Assembly: GCA_934096985.1 (NCBI GenBank)
Contig: CAKONC010000001.1
Location: 248,001-312,000, forward strand
Source of the DNA: an uncultured Bacilli bacterium
GTDB lineage: Bacteria > Bacillota_I > Bacilli_A > RF39 > UBA660
Reading direction: 5' to 3'
DNA length: 64,000 bases
The position numbers and the translations under genes are program-made. Positions within the stretch are counted from its first letter, which is position 1, and every line of letters begins with the position of its first letter. This document shows, piece after piece, positions 1-8,125 of the stretch. The notes beneath the pieces were generated by a model. It made no database searches. It worked only from the letters and a program-made list of their open reading frames with translations, and was not told the DNA's origin.

Positions 1-150
1 TAAAGAAAGTTCTACTATCTCACCAACAAAAGATTTTTGATTATCTTTAATTAGAACATATAAGTTAATTAAATTAGGTGTTTTTTTTACATCAATTGCA
101 AGTTTAACATATATTGTGTTATTTATAATTTGTTCAATTGTTCCTATCAT
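1..150 (-). CDS. Partial unknown protein, N-terminal 50 residues
   Basis: On the minus strand an ATG at 150, preceded by a GAGGTTG ribosome-binding site, opens a frame that stays open to the window edge. The 50 visible residues start MIGTIEQIINNTIYVKLAID and are rich in beta-branched residues. The pattern fits a small N-terminal beta-barrel such as the HAS-barrel that precedes some HerA-like ATPases, but this is only a resemblance and no catalytic motif is visible. It is divergent from the protease gene that starts at 262. The rest of the gene lies outside the window. Confidence 0.55.
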   Translation of the reverse strand, partial: MIGTIEQIINNTIYVKLAIDVKKTPNLINLYVLIKDNQKSFVGEIVELSL

Positions 151-261
151 AGTCAACCTCTATTCTATAAACATTATAACATTTAAAATATTCATTTACA
201 ATTGTAGATTTTTGGCGTTTTTTATGATACCATTTTGATAGTAGAAGAAAGTAGGTAGTTT

Positions 262-3200
262 GTGAGAAGTCGTGTTAAAAAAATAACTTTAATTTTTTGT
301 ATAGTTTTAATTGTGGGAGCATTTACTTTGTTTAAGTATCTTAATTCAAATAAAATAGAAAGAGTTTTAAAATCAGAAAGCTATAACTATTTACCTTTAG
401 AGGCAAAAAAATATATTGAGGATGTATATAATAAAACAGGAAAGATTTTACTTACTGAAAAAAATAAAAAAGAAAATACGCCTTATTTAAGTCCTACATT
501 TATTGCTTATTTAACATTAACAGAAGAGGAAAAAAACAATGAAAGCGTTATACCAAGCTTAGAGGTAGTGGATTTCATATCTAACGACACTCAAATTACT
601 GACGAATTACCCACAAAATTTGATGCTAGAGATTATAATGGTAAAAATTATATATCAGAGATGAAAAATCAATATAGTACAGGACTATGTTGGGCTTTTG
701 CAAGTTTAGAACAGATTGAAAGCTATTTAATGTTTACTCAAAATAAACCTTATGATGAAACTAGTGAAATTTTTTCAATAAGACAAATGGACTATGCTAC
801 TTCATTAAATGGTATTAAAAATTACACAAATGAAAATGGCTATAGGGATTTAACAAATGGTGGAAACTATTATATGTCATCATTAGCTATGTCTAATGGA
901 ATTACTATTGTAAGTGATGAAAAGATGCCATTTAATTTGAGTACTGAAAAAAAAGAACTTTATGAAGTATTAAATTATGGAAATTCACTTTATGAAGTAA
1001 ATGAAACAATAGATGTTCCAATAATTAATTCTAGTTCTACAGATAAAGATAAAGAAAATTATATAAAAACAATAAAATCATATATTTTAAAATATGGAAG
1101 TGCTTATGTTGCAACGGGTTCTCCTCAAGGTTCATGTGGAACATATAATAATGATGAAAATAATTATGTAATAAGAAATGACAGTTGTGCAACTAATACA
1201 AACTATGGTGCCCATGCAATGCAAATTATTGGCTGGGATGATGAGTATAAATATTCATTTTGCTCAAATGGTTCGAATCATATGCCATATTCTGATAGTT
1301 GCCCAGATAACTATAGTTTAGTAAGTGGTACAGGAGCATGGTTACTTAGAAATTCTTGGGGAACCGATGATAGTATAAAAGAATTTCAATATGTATACTT
1401 AACTTTTGATTCTCAAAATATAGGTGTAAATTTTGCTACGAAAATTTCTAAAATGTCTGAAAGAAATTGGGATAATAATTATCATAGTAATTTATGGAAA
1501 ACTACAGGAAGTGATAGCCTTTTATCAGTAGAGTCGACATATCTAAAAAAAATAAATACCGATGAAAAAATAGAAAAAATTAAGTTTTATACAATAGGAC
1601 AAAATGGTAAGTATACTTTAAATATAAAATCAGATAATTTGGATTATACGTATAATAAAGAAATTACAACTGATTTACCAGGAATATATACAATAGATTT
1701 AAGTAATGAAAATATTATTCTCACAGATGAGAAGTTTACCATTTCTATAAAAAGTACTAACAACGTATATTTATTAAAAGATTCAATTTCTGTATTTACA
1801 TCAAATATTGATAAAATGCCAATTATAAAAACAAAAAGTGTTGATGTAAGTGAAATTGTAAAAATGAGTGATGGAAATTATAAATATTTTATATATTCTG
1901 AAACGAAAAATATTGCCTCAAATGAAATAATCGATTATAAATTATTAAAAGATAATACAGATTATAGTAATTATATAGCTAAATTAGAAAATAATATAGT
2001 TGCTGAAAATAATGTTAATACATCATTAATTTTAAGTAATGATATTCCAGTTGGAAATTATACATTAAAAATTTCATATGATAATTATTCCTTTGAAACG
2101 TCAATATCCGTTCCTTTAATTAAATCACTTCTTGGAAGTGGCACAGAATCTGATCCTTATCAAATATATACAGAAGAAGATTTAAACCAAATGCACTATT
2201 TATTAGATAAATATTTTGTAATAAAAAATGATATAACTTTAACGAAAAATTGGGAACCAATTGGAAGTAAAAATAATCCATTTAAAGGTGCAATAGATGG
2301 TGAAAATCATACTATATACAATTTAAATATTGATAGTGATTCCTCATTAGCAGTAGGGTTTATTGGTTATTATAATCCTAAATTTAATTTTAATTATTAT
2401 GATGAAAATGTAAATTATAAATCATATAGAGAAAAAAGTTATGTAAAAAATATTAATTTCAGTAATGCTAATATTATAAATAATGGACCTTCAGGAATAT
2501 TAATTGGTATGCTTTTATATGATTCTTCTTATGTAAAGGAAAGTGGAGAATTTAAGTCAATGATGAATATAGAGGCTTCGAAATTTACTATTGATAATGT
2601 TTATTTTAAAGGTGGCAGTGTAAAATCTAAAACAAGTGATGCTGGAGTTATTGCTGCTAATGTAGATATAGTTCCAATGTCATATGAAACTCCATATTTA
2701 AATATTAATAAGGTTTTTTCTTCAGCAGAAATAATTGGTTATAATTCCGGAGGACTTATTGGCTATGTAAATGATGGTTATGTAAGTGGAACGAGAATAA
2801 TGTTACAAATAGCAATGACCAACATTCAAAATTCTGGTATAATAAATGTAAAAGAAAATGAATTTGAATATAATGAAAACAAGGGCTTTTCTCCTGTAAT
2901 TGGTTATATTAATAATAATGCAAATCTTAGTATAGAAAATTTTATTATAAATAGTTCATTTAATGATCAAAAATATTTTTCAAATTATAAAGAATATAAT
3001 AAATTATATGGATTAATAGGTTACACAACAAACCGTTATATTCAAATTAAAAATGGATATTATTTAACTGAACAGTATTCATCAGATGATTATTATATTA
3101 AACAAATATCCACTACAGCAGATAAAATACTTGACAAAACTATTTATTTGAATTGGACTGACTTTGATGATAACTGGGAATTAAAAACTATAGATGGAAT

Positions 3201-4632
3201 ACCTAGAATCCCTGTTTTAAAGGGTAGTGACTTTGAATATACATCTATCGATGATATAAATATAAAATTATATGACGAATACTATGTTTTTAATAATATT
3301 GATAAAGCTCAAATTAAAAATAATAGTACTATAGAAATTACTGAGAATGATAATATTATTAATTTAGATTGGATAGATACAGATAAAGATCTTTATTATG
3401 ATGAATACAAAATTACCGCTATAAATAAGGGAACTGCTAAAATTCATTTTAAGAGTAATTATGATGGTTTTGAAAAAGATATTTTAGTAAATGTTACTGC
3501 TGATAAAGAGGATAATCCAGTAATCACATATTATAGTAATTATAATAATGAGAGTTATTCTGAAGCACTTAATAAATTAACATCATTTAATATAAAAGAT
3601 GCTATTTTTACAATAAAAGGTTATACATTTAAAGAATGGAATACTCTTGCAAATGGTCAAGGAATAAGCTTTAAAGCTGGTGAAAAAATAAATGATGGCA
3701 TAGATGAAAACTTAAGGTTATATGCTCAGTGGGAAGCAATCCATTATGCATTAAAATATGACGGCAATGGTGGAATTGGACAGATGACTGGATTTGATGA
3801 TGTAACATTTGGCTATAGCCATGCAATTGCAATTTCATATAATAAGTTTACAAGAGATAATTATAAATTTATTGGTTGGAATACCAAGGCTGATGGTACA
3901 GGAAAAAGTTATTTAGCGGATGGAAGTCTTAATATAGATGATTTTGCCGATTATTCTGAAAATAATGTATTAACTTTATATGCACAATGGACAAAAACTA
4001 CAGCTAAAATTACATATTGTTTAGATAAGAATTGCACAAATAAAGATGAAATAGAATATGAGATAGGTCAAAGTGTTAAAATTCAAGATTGCACTATTGA
4101 AATGGTTGGATATGATTTTACTTCATGGAATACAAAAATAGATGGTACTGGTCAAACATATAATGTTGGTGATGAAATAATACTAGAAAGTAATTTAATA
4201 TTATATCCAATATTTAGAGAAAGTTTTACATATTCTATAAAAGATTATTTCGTTGATGAAAATAGTAAAGTAATTAGTAAAATAATTGTTGGAACAACTG
4301 AAGATGATTTTAGAAATCACATTAACCTAGGTATTAATTATAGCGTGATTGTAGATACAAAAAATAGTTTATTATATACTGGTGGTAAAACTAAAATATA
4401 TAATTCAAATGAACTAGTTAAAGAATATACGAATATTGTTATTGGAGATATTAATGGTGATGGTATAATAAATTCCGCAGATTTACTTAAAATAAGGCAA
4501 CACTTAATTGGTGTAAAGCCACTTGAAGGAATATATTTTACATCATCTGACATAAATTATGATAGTATAGTAAACTCAGCGGATTTACTAAGGATAAGAC
4601 AACATTTAATAGGTACTAAATTAATAGGATAG
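262..4632 (+). CDS. Secreted papain-like (C1) cysteine protease with InlB-type repeats and a C-terminal dockerin
   Basis: A 1456-residue surface or secreted protein starting at GTG 262. Residues about 7-27 are a signal/membrane segment. The C1 peptidase domain (about 115-400) shows the catalytic Cys143 in GLCWAFAS, His318 in NYGAHAMQIIGW and Asn364 in RNSWG. A beta-rich GLUG-like region starts near residue 625. InlB/Listeria-Bacteroides-type repeats with GW/EWNT..G.G and LYAQW motifs lie at about 1085-1320. A dockerin follows at about 1392-1456, with two calcium-loop repeats (DINGDGIINSAD and DINYDSIVNSAD) each followed by LL.IRQHLIG. The family cleaves peptides, and a dockerin normally docks to a cohesin. 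The next gene, 14 bp downstream, carries a possible cohesin-like domain and a membrane anchor, so the two probably act together at the cell surface. The substrate is unknown. Confidence 0.85.
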   Translation: MRSRVKKITLIFCIVLIVGAFTLFKYLNSNKIERVLKSESYNYLPLEAKKYIEDVYNKTGKILLTEKNKKENTPYLSPTFIAYLTLTEEEKNNESVIPSLEVVDFISNDTQITDELPTKFDARDYNGKNYISEMKNQYSTGLCWAFASLEQIESYLMFTQNKPYDETSEIFSIRQMDYATSLNGIKNYTNENGYRDLTNGGNYYMSSLAMSNGITIVSDEKMPFNLSTEKKELYEVLNYGNSLYEVNETIDVPIINSSSTDKDKENYIKTIKSYILKYGSAYVATGSPQGSCGTYNNDENNYVIRNDSCATNTNYGAHAMQIIGWDDEYKYSFCSNGSNHMPYSDSCPDNYSLVSGTGAWLLRNSWGTDDSIKEFQYVYLTFDSQNIGVNFATKISKMSERNWDNNYHSNLWKTTGSDSLLSVESTYLKKINTDEKIEKIKFYTIGQNGKYTLNIKSDNLDYTYNKEITTDLPGIYTIDLSNENIILTDEKFTISIKSTNNVYLLKDSISVFTSNIDKMPIIKTKSVDVSEIVKMSDGNYKYFIYSETKNIASNEIIDYKLLKDNTDYSNYIAKLENNIVAENNVNTSLILSNDIPVGNYTLKISYDNYSFETSISVPLIKSLLGSGTESDPYQIYTEEDLNQMHYLLDKYFVIKNDITLTKNWEPIGSKNNPFKGAIDGENHTIYNLNIDSDSSLAVGFIGYYNPKFNFNYYDENVNYKSYREKSYVKNINFSNANIINNGPSGILIGMLLYDSSYVKESGEFKSMMNIEASKFTIDNVYFKGGSVKSKTSDAGVIAANVDIVPMSYETPYLNINKVFSSAEIIGYNSGGLIGYVNDGYVSGTRIMLQIAMTNIQNSGIINVKENEFEYNENKGFSPVIGYINNNANLSIENFIINSSFNDQKYFSNYKEYNKLYGLIGYTTNRYIQIKNGYYLTEQYSSDDYYIKQISTTADKILDKTIYLNWTDFDDNWELKTIDGIPRIPVLKGSDFEYTSIDDINIKLYDEYYVFNNIDKAQIKNNSTIEITENDNIINLDWIDTDKDLYYDEYKITAINKGTAKIHFKSNYDGFEKDILVNVTADKEDNPVITYYSNYNNESYSEALNKLTSFNIKDAIFTIKGYTFKEWNTLANGQGISFKAGEKINDGIDENLRLYAQWEAIHYALKYDGNGGIGQMTGFDDVTFGYSHAIAISYNKFTRDNYKFIGWNTKADGTGKSYLADGSLNIDDFADYSENNVLTLYAQWTKTTAKITYCLDKNCTNKDEIEYEIGQSVKIQDCTIEMVGYDFTSWNTKIDGTGQTYNVGDEIILESNLILYPIFRESFTYSIKDYFVDENSKVISKIIVGTTEDDFRNHINLGINYSVIVDTKNSLLYTGGKTKIYNSNELVKEYTNIVIGDINGDGIINSADLLKIRQHLIGVKPLEGIYFTSSDINYDSIVNSADLLRIRQHLIGTKLIG

Positions 4633-4645
4633 AAAGGAAAAAATA

Positions 4646-5788
4646 ATGAAAAAAATCAAATTAATTTTTACTGGAATATTAGCATTTTTAATAATTTGTT
4701 TAGAATCAAATGCTGCTAGTGCTAGTTTATCAGTTAGTTCAAATAACGTTTATTCAGGAGATAGTTTTACGGCGTACGTTAATATGTATGGTGCAGCTGC
4801 ATGGAACCTACATGTTGCTGCATCAGGGCCTGTAAGTGGCTGTAAATTAGATATTGCCGATGCCACACTAGATGCACTTGATACAAATAAGTCATTTCCT
4901 GTAACATGCATTTCAACAGGAACTGGAACAATAACAATTACACTTTCGGGAGATGTAACAAGTGCAAATGATGGAAATGCCGTAAATGTTTCTGGTACAG
5001 CTTCAGTAAATGTAACTAATAAACCAGCTCCAACACCAGATCCTACACCAACGCCGACACCAGAGCCGACACCGACACCTAGTCCAAAACCATCAAACCC
5101 TCAACCAACAACACCAACTCAATCTAAAAGTAGTGATAATAACATTAAAAATATAGAAATAAAAAATGTAAAAGACTTTACATTTAAAAGTGATGTAACA
5201 AGTTATAATTTAAGTGTAGATAGCAAAATCTCTAAACTTGATATCAATATAACTTTAAGTGACAATAATTCAATTTATGATGTTTATGGTAATAGTGATT
5301 TTAAATATGGTGATAATGAGGTTATAATTAAAGTTACTGCCGAGGATGGAAGTAATAAAGAATATAAAATAATTGTAAATCGTAAAGAGCCCACATGTGA
5401 TGATGGTTTAGTATTAAAAAATATTACAATAAAAGATTATTATTTGAATTTTTATAAAAATAATTTTAAATATACTTTAAAAATTACAGATGAAAATAAA
5501 CTTGATATTAATGTTGAAACAAATGATAATAATATTTATGAAATAATTGGTAATGAAAATTTAAAAAATGGAAGTGTTATTGAAATCAAAGTAAAATCAA
5601 ATGATGAAAGTGTAAGTTACATAATTAATATTGAAAAAGTTCAAAAACAGAAGCAAAGTATTACATTAACATGTGTATTTATAGCAGTAATTTTAGTTAT
5701 TATTGGTGCAACTATTTTTTTACTTGTTAAAATAATTAAGAATAAAAAGGTAATAGATAAACAAAAAAGTAATATAGAATTTATTTAA
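4646..5788 (+). CDS. Membrane-anchored surface protein with a cohesin-like domain, Pro/Thr linker and cadherin-like beta-sandwich repeats
   Basis: A 380-residue exported protein with an AGAAAGGAAA ribosome-binding site. Signal peptide is residues 1-26. A beta-sandwich domain at about 27-130 has the SVSSNNVYSGDSF...GAAAW pattern seen in cohesin and Ig-like surface modules. A Pro/Thr-rich linker spans about 131-160. Two repeats resembling cadherin-like beta-sandwich domains (each with NI..KNYKF/TF..Y.L then I.V..E) cover about 165-335. A C-terminal transmembrane helix is at about 340-363, with a basic tail. It directly follows the dockerin protease, so the attractive reading is a membrane-bound receptor for that dockerin. 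The cohesin assignment is inference from weak sequence resemblance plus context; a generic Ig-like domain is the alternative. Confidence 0.7.
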   Translation: MKKIKLIFTGILAFLIICLESNAASASLSVSSNNVYSGDSFTAYVNMYGAAAWNLHVAASGPVSGCKLDIADATLDALDTNKSFPVTCISTGTGTITITLSGDVTSANDGNAVNVSGTASVNVTNKPAPTPDPTPTPTPEPTPTPSPKPSNPQPTTPTQSKSSDNNIKNIEIKNVKDFTFKSDVTSYNLSVDSKISKLDINITLSDNNSIYDVYGNSDFKYGDNEVIIKVTAEDGSNKEYKIIVNRKEPTCDDGLVLKNITIKDYYLNFYKNNFKYTLKITDENKLDINVETNDNNIYEIIGNENLKNGSVIEIKVKSNDESVSYIINIEKVQKQKQSITLTCVFIAVILVIIGATIFLLVKIIKNKKVIDKQKSNIEFI

Positions 5789-5799
5789 TAAATAGTATA

Positions 5800-5808
5800 T
5801 GATATAAT
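5800..5808 (+). promoter_or_regulatory. Extended -10 promoter (TGATATAAT)
   Basis: TG at 5800-5801, one base, then TATAAT at 5803-5808 gives a perfect extended -10 element 22 bases before the ATG of the membrane coiled-coil protein. No convincing -35 is visible, as expected for extended -10 promoters. The same TGNTATAAT form recurs upstream of rlmN and prpC. Confidence 0.7.
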
Positions 5809-5830
5809 ATAAATGAGAAAGAGGTAGAAA

Positions 5831-6625
5831 ATGGAAAAAAAAGAATATTTAACTGAAGAGCATTATGAAAATTGGCAAAAGAAAATTAAGACAGCTTCAT
5901 TACTTGTTTTAATAATCGGTCTTATAATTGGTGTTACACTTATATGTGTAGGAATTAGTAAAGCTAAAAAAGGTAATGAAAACGTAAATAACTTAGTTGA
6001 TGGTATAAGCAATACCGTAAATAATGTTACTAATCAAACTAGTAAGTCAAAAGAAGAAATTCAAAAAGAAATGGATGATTTAGAAAAAAAGATTAGTGCT
6101 ATTAATGATGAAAAGAAAAAGTTAAAGGAAGAACAAAATCAGATTTTTCAAGAAGATATGAATTTTAGTGATCGTTATTATGAAAAACAAAATGAAATAG
6201 ACGAAAAAGATAAAGAAATTGAAAAATATAATAATGAATTATTTGATTTAGAAAAAGAAAAAATGTTAGCTGATACTGGTGATGTTATTAATAAATCAGG
6301 ATTTAGTGATATATTTAATACTGCAAAAGATACTGTTAAAGAACAAAGTAGTAAACAAAGGGCTATGCAAAGTTCAATGTATACAGTTGCTGGTATATTT
6401 GTAATATTTATTTCTTTAGCTATTTCAGCAGCACTTTATATGCAAACAAAACAACGTGAATTAGTAGCTTATAAAGCACAACAATTTAGACCGATAGTAG
6501 AAGAGGGTATTGAAAAAACAACTCCTACTGTGGCAAAAAGTGCTGGAACAATTGCTGGTTCAGTTGCAGAAAACATTACTAAAGGCATTAAAGATGGCTT
6601 AAAGGATGATAAAGAAGAAAAATAG
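5831..6625 (+). CDS. Two-TM coiled-coil membrane protein of unknown function
   Basis: 264 residues with an AAAGAGG ribosome-binding site. One transmembrane helix lies near residues 23-46 and another near 184-205. Between them is a Glu/Lys-rich segment at about 70-145 with heptad-like spacing, probably a coiled coil. The C-terminal about 55 residues contain small-residue stretches (AGTIAGSVAENITKGIKDGL) that look amphipathic. No family was recognised. It has its own promoter and a terminator after it, so it is a single-gene unit. A structural or sensor role at the membrane is possible but unsupported. Confidence 0.7.
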   Translation: MEKKEYLTEEHYENWQKKIKTASLLVLIIGLIIGVTLICVGISKAKKGNENVNNLVDGISNTVNNVTNQTSKSKEEIQKEMDDLEKKISAINDEKKKLKEEQNQIFQEDMNFSDRYYEKQNEIDEKDKEIEKYNNELFDLEKEKMLADTGDVINKSGFSDIFNTAKDTVKEQSSKQRAMQSSMYTVAGIFVIFISLAISAALYMQTKQRELVAYKAQQFRPIVEEGIEKTTPTVAKSAGTIAGSVAENITKGIKDGLKDDKEEK

Positions 6626-6651
6626 TTGCTTTTAAAAAGTAACTTTTTTTT
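6623..6651 (+). terminator. Rho-independent terminator
   Basis: Near-perfect stem AGTTGCTT / AAGTAACT (one G-U pair) followed by a run of T, immediately after the stop of the coiled-coil membrane protein. Confidence 0.75.
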
Positions 6652-6654
6652 TGA

Positions 6655-6681
6655 AACTTTTGCCTATATTTGCATAAATTA
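6655..6681 (+). promoter_or_regulatory. Predicted sigma-K-type promoter of cotE
   Basis: AC at 6655-6656, a 16-base spacer, then CATAAATTA at 6673-6681 fits the sigma-K pattern AC-N16-CATANNNTA, 19 bases upstream of the cotE start. The spacer contains TTTGCCTATATT, which also occurs in the equivalent position of the cotJ promoter. In Bacillus, cotE is driven by sigma-E and sigma-K. Sequence match only; no transcription data. Confidence 0.6.
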
Positions 6682-6699
6682 AAATAGGAAGGTGATAAG

Positions 6700-7251
6700 A
6701 TGTCTAACTTTAAAGAAATCGTTACTAAAGCAATTATCGGCAAATGTAAAAAACGTCTTACAAGTAATTATGAAATTGAGTGTGAAGAAAAGCCAAATAC
6801 TATTTTAGGTTGTTGGGTAATTAATCATTCATTTAGAGGTGTAAATAATTTAGGAAAAGTTAATGTAACTGGAAATTTTGATGTTAATGTTTGGTATTCA
6901 TATGATAATGATACAAAAACTGCAGTTTGTACAAGAAAATTTAATTATTCGGACGTAATTAATGTACCTTTAAAAGATAATAGTAAGTTAAATAATGATT
7001 GTGATATTATAGTAAATGCATTAAAACAACCTACAGTAACAGATGTTAAGATAAAAAATGATTTAGTAAATTTAAAAATTGAAAAAGAACTTGGAATTGA
7101 AGTAGTAGGTAATGCTACTGTAAAAGTTCAGGTAGAAGATGACTATGATGATTATGAAGAAGTATATGATAATGAAAATAATGATGAATTAAATATAAAT
7201 GTTGACGATTTAAATGATGATTATTTAGAAGAGTCAACTAATAATAGTTGA
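6700..7251 (+). CDS. cotE: Outer spore coat morphogenetic protein CotE
   Basis: 183 residues. CotE organises assembly of the outer coat around the forespore in Bacilli. The N-terminal half matches the recalled B. subtilis CotE pattern: NFKEIVTKAIIGK near the start, then KPNTILGCWVINH, FDVNVWYSYDNDTKT and a conserved V.Q.P.VT segment. The C-terminal tail is strongly acidic (Asp/Glu/Asn), as in CotE. The ribosome-binding site AGGAAGGTGATAAG precedes the ATG. It is a single gene behind a terminator and a sigma-K-type promoter, and its TGA stop overlaps the rpsP promoter. In Bacillus, cotE sits near mutSL; here it lies beside rpsP-khpA. Assignment is strong by motif. Confidence 0.88.
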   Translation: MSNFKEIVTKAIIGKCKKRLTSNYEIECEEKPNTILGCWVINHSFRGVNNLGKVNVTGNFDVNVWYSYDNDTKTAVCTRKFNYSDVINVPLKDNSKLNNDCDIIVNALKQPTVTDVKIKNDLVNLKIEKELGIEVVGNATVKVQVEDDYDDYEEVYDNENNDELNINVDDLNDDYLEESTNNS

Positions 7252-7276
7252 CAGTAAAATTTTAATATGATATATT
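7248..7276 (+). promoter_or_regulatory. Sigma-A promoter of rpsP-khpA
   Basis: TTGACA at 7248-7253, a 17-base spacer, and TATATT at 7271-7276 preceded by TG (extended -10). The -35 overlaps the cotE stop codon, so the ribosomal-protein unit has its own vegetative promoter. Confidence 0.75.
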
Positions 7277-7301
7277 AGTTGTGTAATTGAAAGGAGTAAT
7301 T

Positions 7302-7601
7302 ATGGCAGTAAAATTAAGATTAAAAAGAATGGGTAGTAAACAAAAACCATTTTATCGTATTGTGGCTGCAGACAGCCGTAGTCCAAGAGATGGTCGTTTC
7401 ATTGAAACAGTAGGTACTTATAATCCTATTAAAGGAAAAGAAGTTGTTACTATCGATGAAGAAAAAGCTTTAGCTTGGCTTTCAAAAGGTGCAATTCCTA
7501 CTGATACAGTAAGAAGCATTTTAAGTAATCATGGTGTTATGAAAAAGTATGCTGAAAGCAAATCTTCTAAGAAAAAAACAGAAAAAGTTAAGAAGGATTA
7601 A
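7302..7601 (+). CDS. rpsP: 30S ribosomal protein S16
   Basis: S16 is a small-subunit assembly protein. The sequence MAVKLRLKRMGSKQKPFYRI followed by VAADSRSPRDGRFIE and the GTYNP motif is diagnostic. The ATG at 7302 has an AAAGGAG site 5 bases upstream, and an in-frame TTG at 7287 lies before that site, so 7302 is preferred (99 residues). The Lys-rich tail is normal for the family. Three bases separate it from khpA, as in the Bacillus rpsP-khpA pair. Confidence 0.96.
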   Translation: MAVKLRLKRMGSKQKPFYRIVAADSRSPRDGRFIETVGTYNPIKGKEVVTIDEEKALAWLSKGAIPTDTVRSILSNHGVMKKYAESKSSKKKTEKVKKD

Positions 7602-7603
7602 TT

Positions 7604-7849
7604 ATGGATATAAAAGAGTATACTTCGTTTTTAGTTAAAAGTATTGTAAAAAATCCAGACATGGTTAAAGTAGAAATATTTGAAACTGAAGGTGAAGACC
7701 CTATATTAGAAATAATTGTTCATCATGATGATTTTGGAGCAGTTATTGGTAAGGGTGGAAAAATAGCTACTTCTTTAAGAACTATAATTCAAGCATACGC
7801 ATTTTTAAATAAAATGCCAAAAGTTAAAGTAAATATAGATTCATTTTAA
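7604..7849 (+). CDS. khpA: KH-domain RNA-binding protein KhpA
   Basis: 81 residues, a single type II KH domain with the signature VIGKGGKIATSLRTII at about residues 47-62. KhpA (YlqC) binds RNA together with KhpB and affects cell elongation in Firmicutes. It lies directly after rpsP, as in Bacillus, and is translated from the AAGGATTAATT region at the end of rpsP. Full length for the family. Confidence 0.93.
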   Translation: MDIKEYTSFLVKSIVKNPDMVKVEIFETEGEDPILEIIVHHDDFGAVIGKGGKIATSLRTIIQAYAFLNKMPKVKVNIDSF

Positions 7850-7854
7850 CAAAA

Positions 7855-7884
7855 AAAAATACTTTTTAGTCAAAGTATTTTTTA
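7855..7884. terminator. Bidirectional terminator between khpA and the minus-strand DUF1292-like gene
   Basis: Stem AAAATACTTT / AAAGTATTTT with loop TTAGTC, flanked by A-run and T-run on opposite sides, so it can end transcription from both directions. Confidence 0.75.
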
Positions 7885-7890
7885 TTTGTT

Positions 7891-8115
7891 TTATTTGCAA
7901 TGTTTTTCATTAAATAATTTAAAAGCTTCGTCAATTTCAGCATAGCTTAAATCCGCTAAATATTCTTCATTATTTTCTTTTTCTAATTTGAAAATCTTAA
8001 AGTCTTCAGGATCATTTTCATTTCCATAATAATAATATAAATTTTTTTTGCCTTGAATACTTTCTATTTCAAAATAATCTTTTCCATCTATTTCTACAAT
8101 ATTTAAATCTACCAT
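7891..8115 (-). CDS. Small DUF1292-like protein
   Basis: 74 residues, acidic, with a pattern close to the DUF1292 (YrzB) family: a DGKDYFEIE strand, a YYYYGNENDPED.KIFKLE hairpin, and a C-terminal helix EIDEAFKLFNEKH. The function of the family is unknown. It lies 10 bp after the 285-residue membrane protein on the same strand and is probably co-transcribed. The family assignment is by general resemblance. Confidence 0.65.
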   Translation of the reverse strand: MVDLNIVEIDGKDYFEIESIQGKKNLYYYYGNENDPEDFKIFKLEKENNEEYLADLSYAEIDEAFKLFNEKHCK

Positions 8116-8125
8116 ATAATTCTCC

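Noticed and set aside
5028..5110. Short tandem repeat (Pro/Thr-encoding triplets)
   Set aside because: It is in-frame low-complexity linker coding sequence, not an array or mobile repeat.
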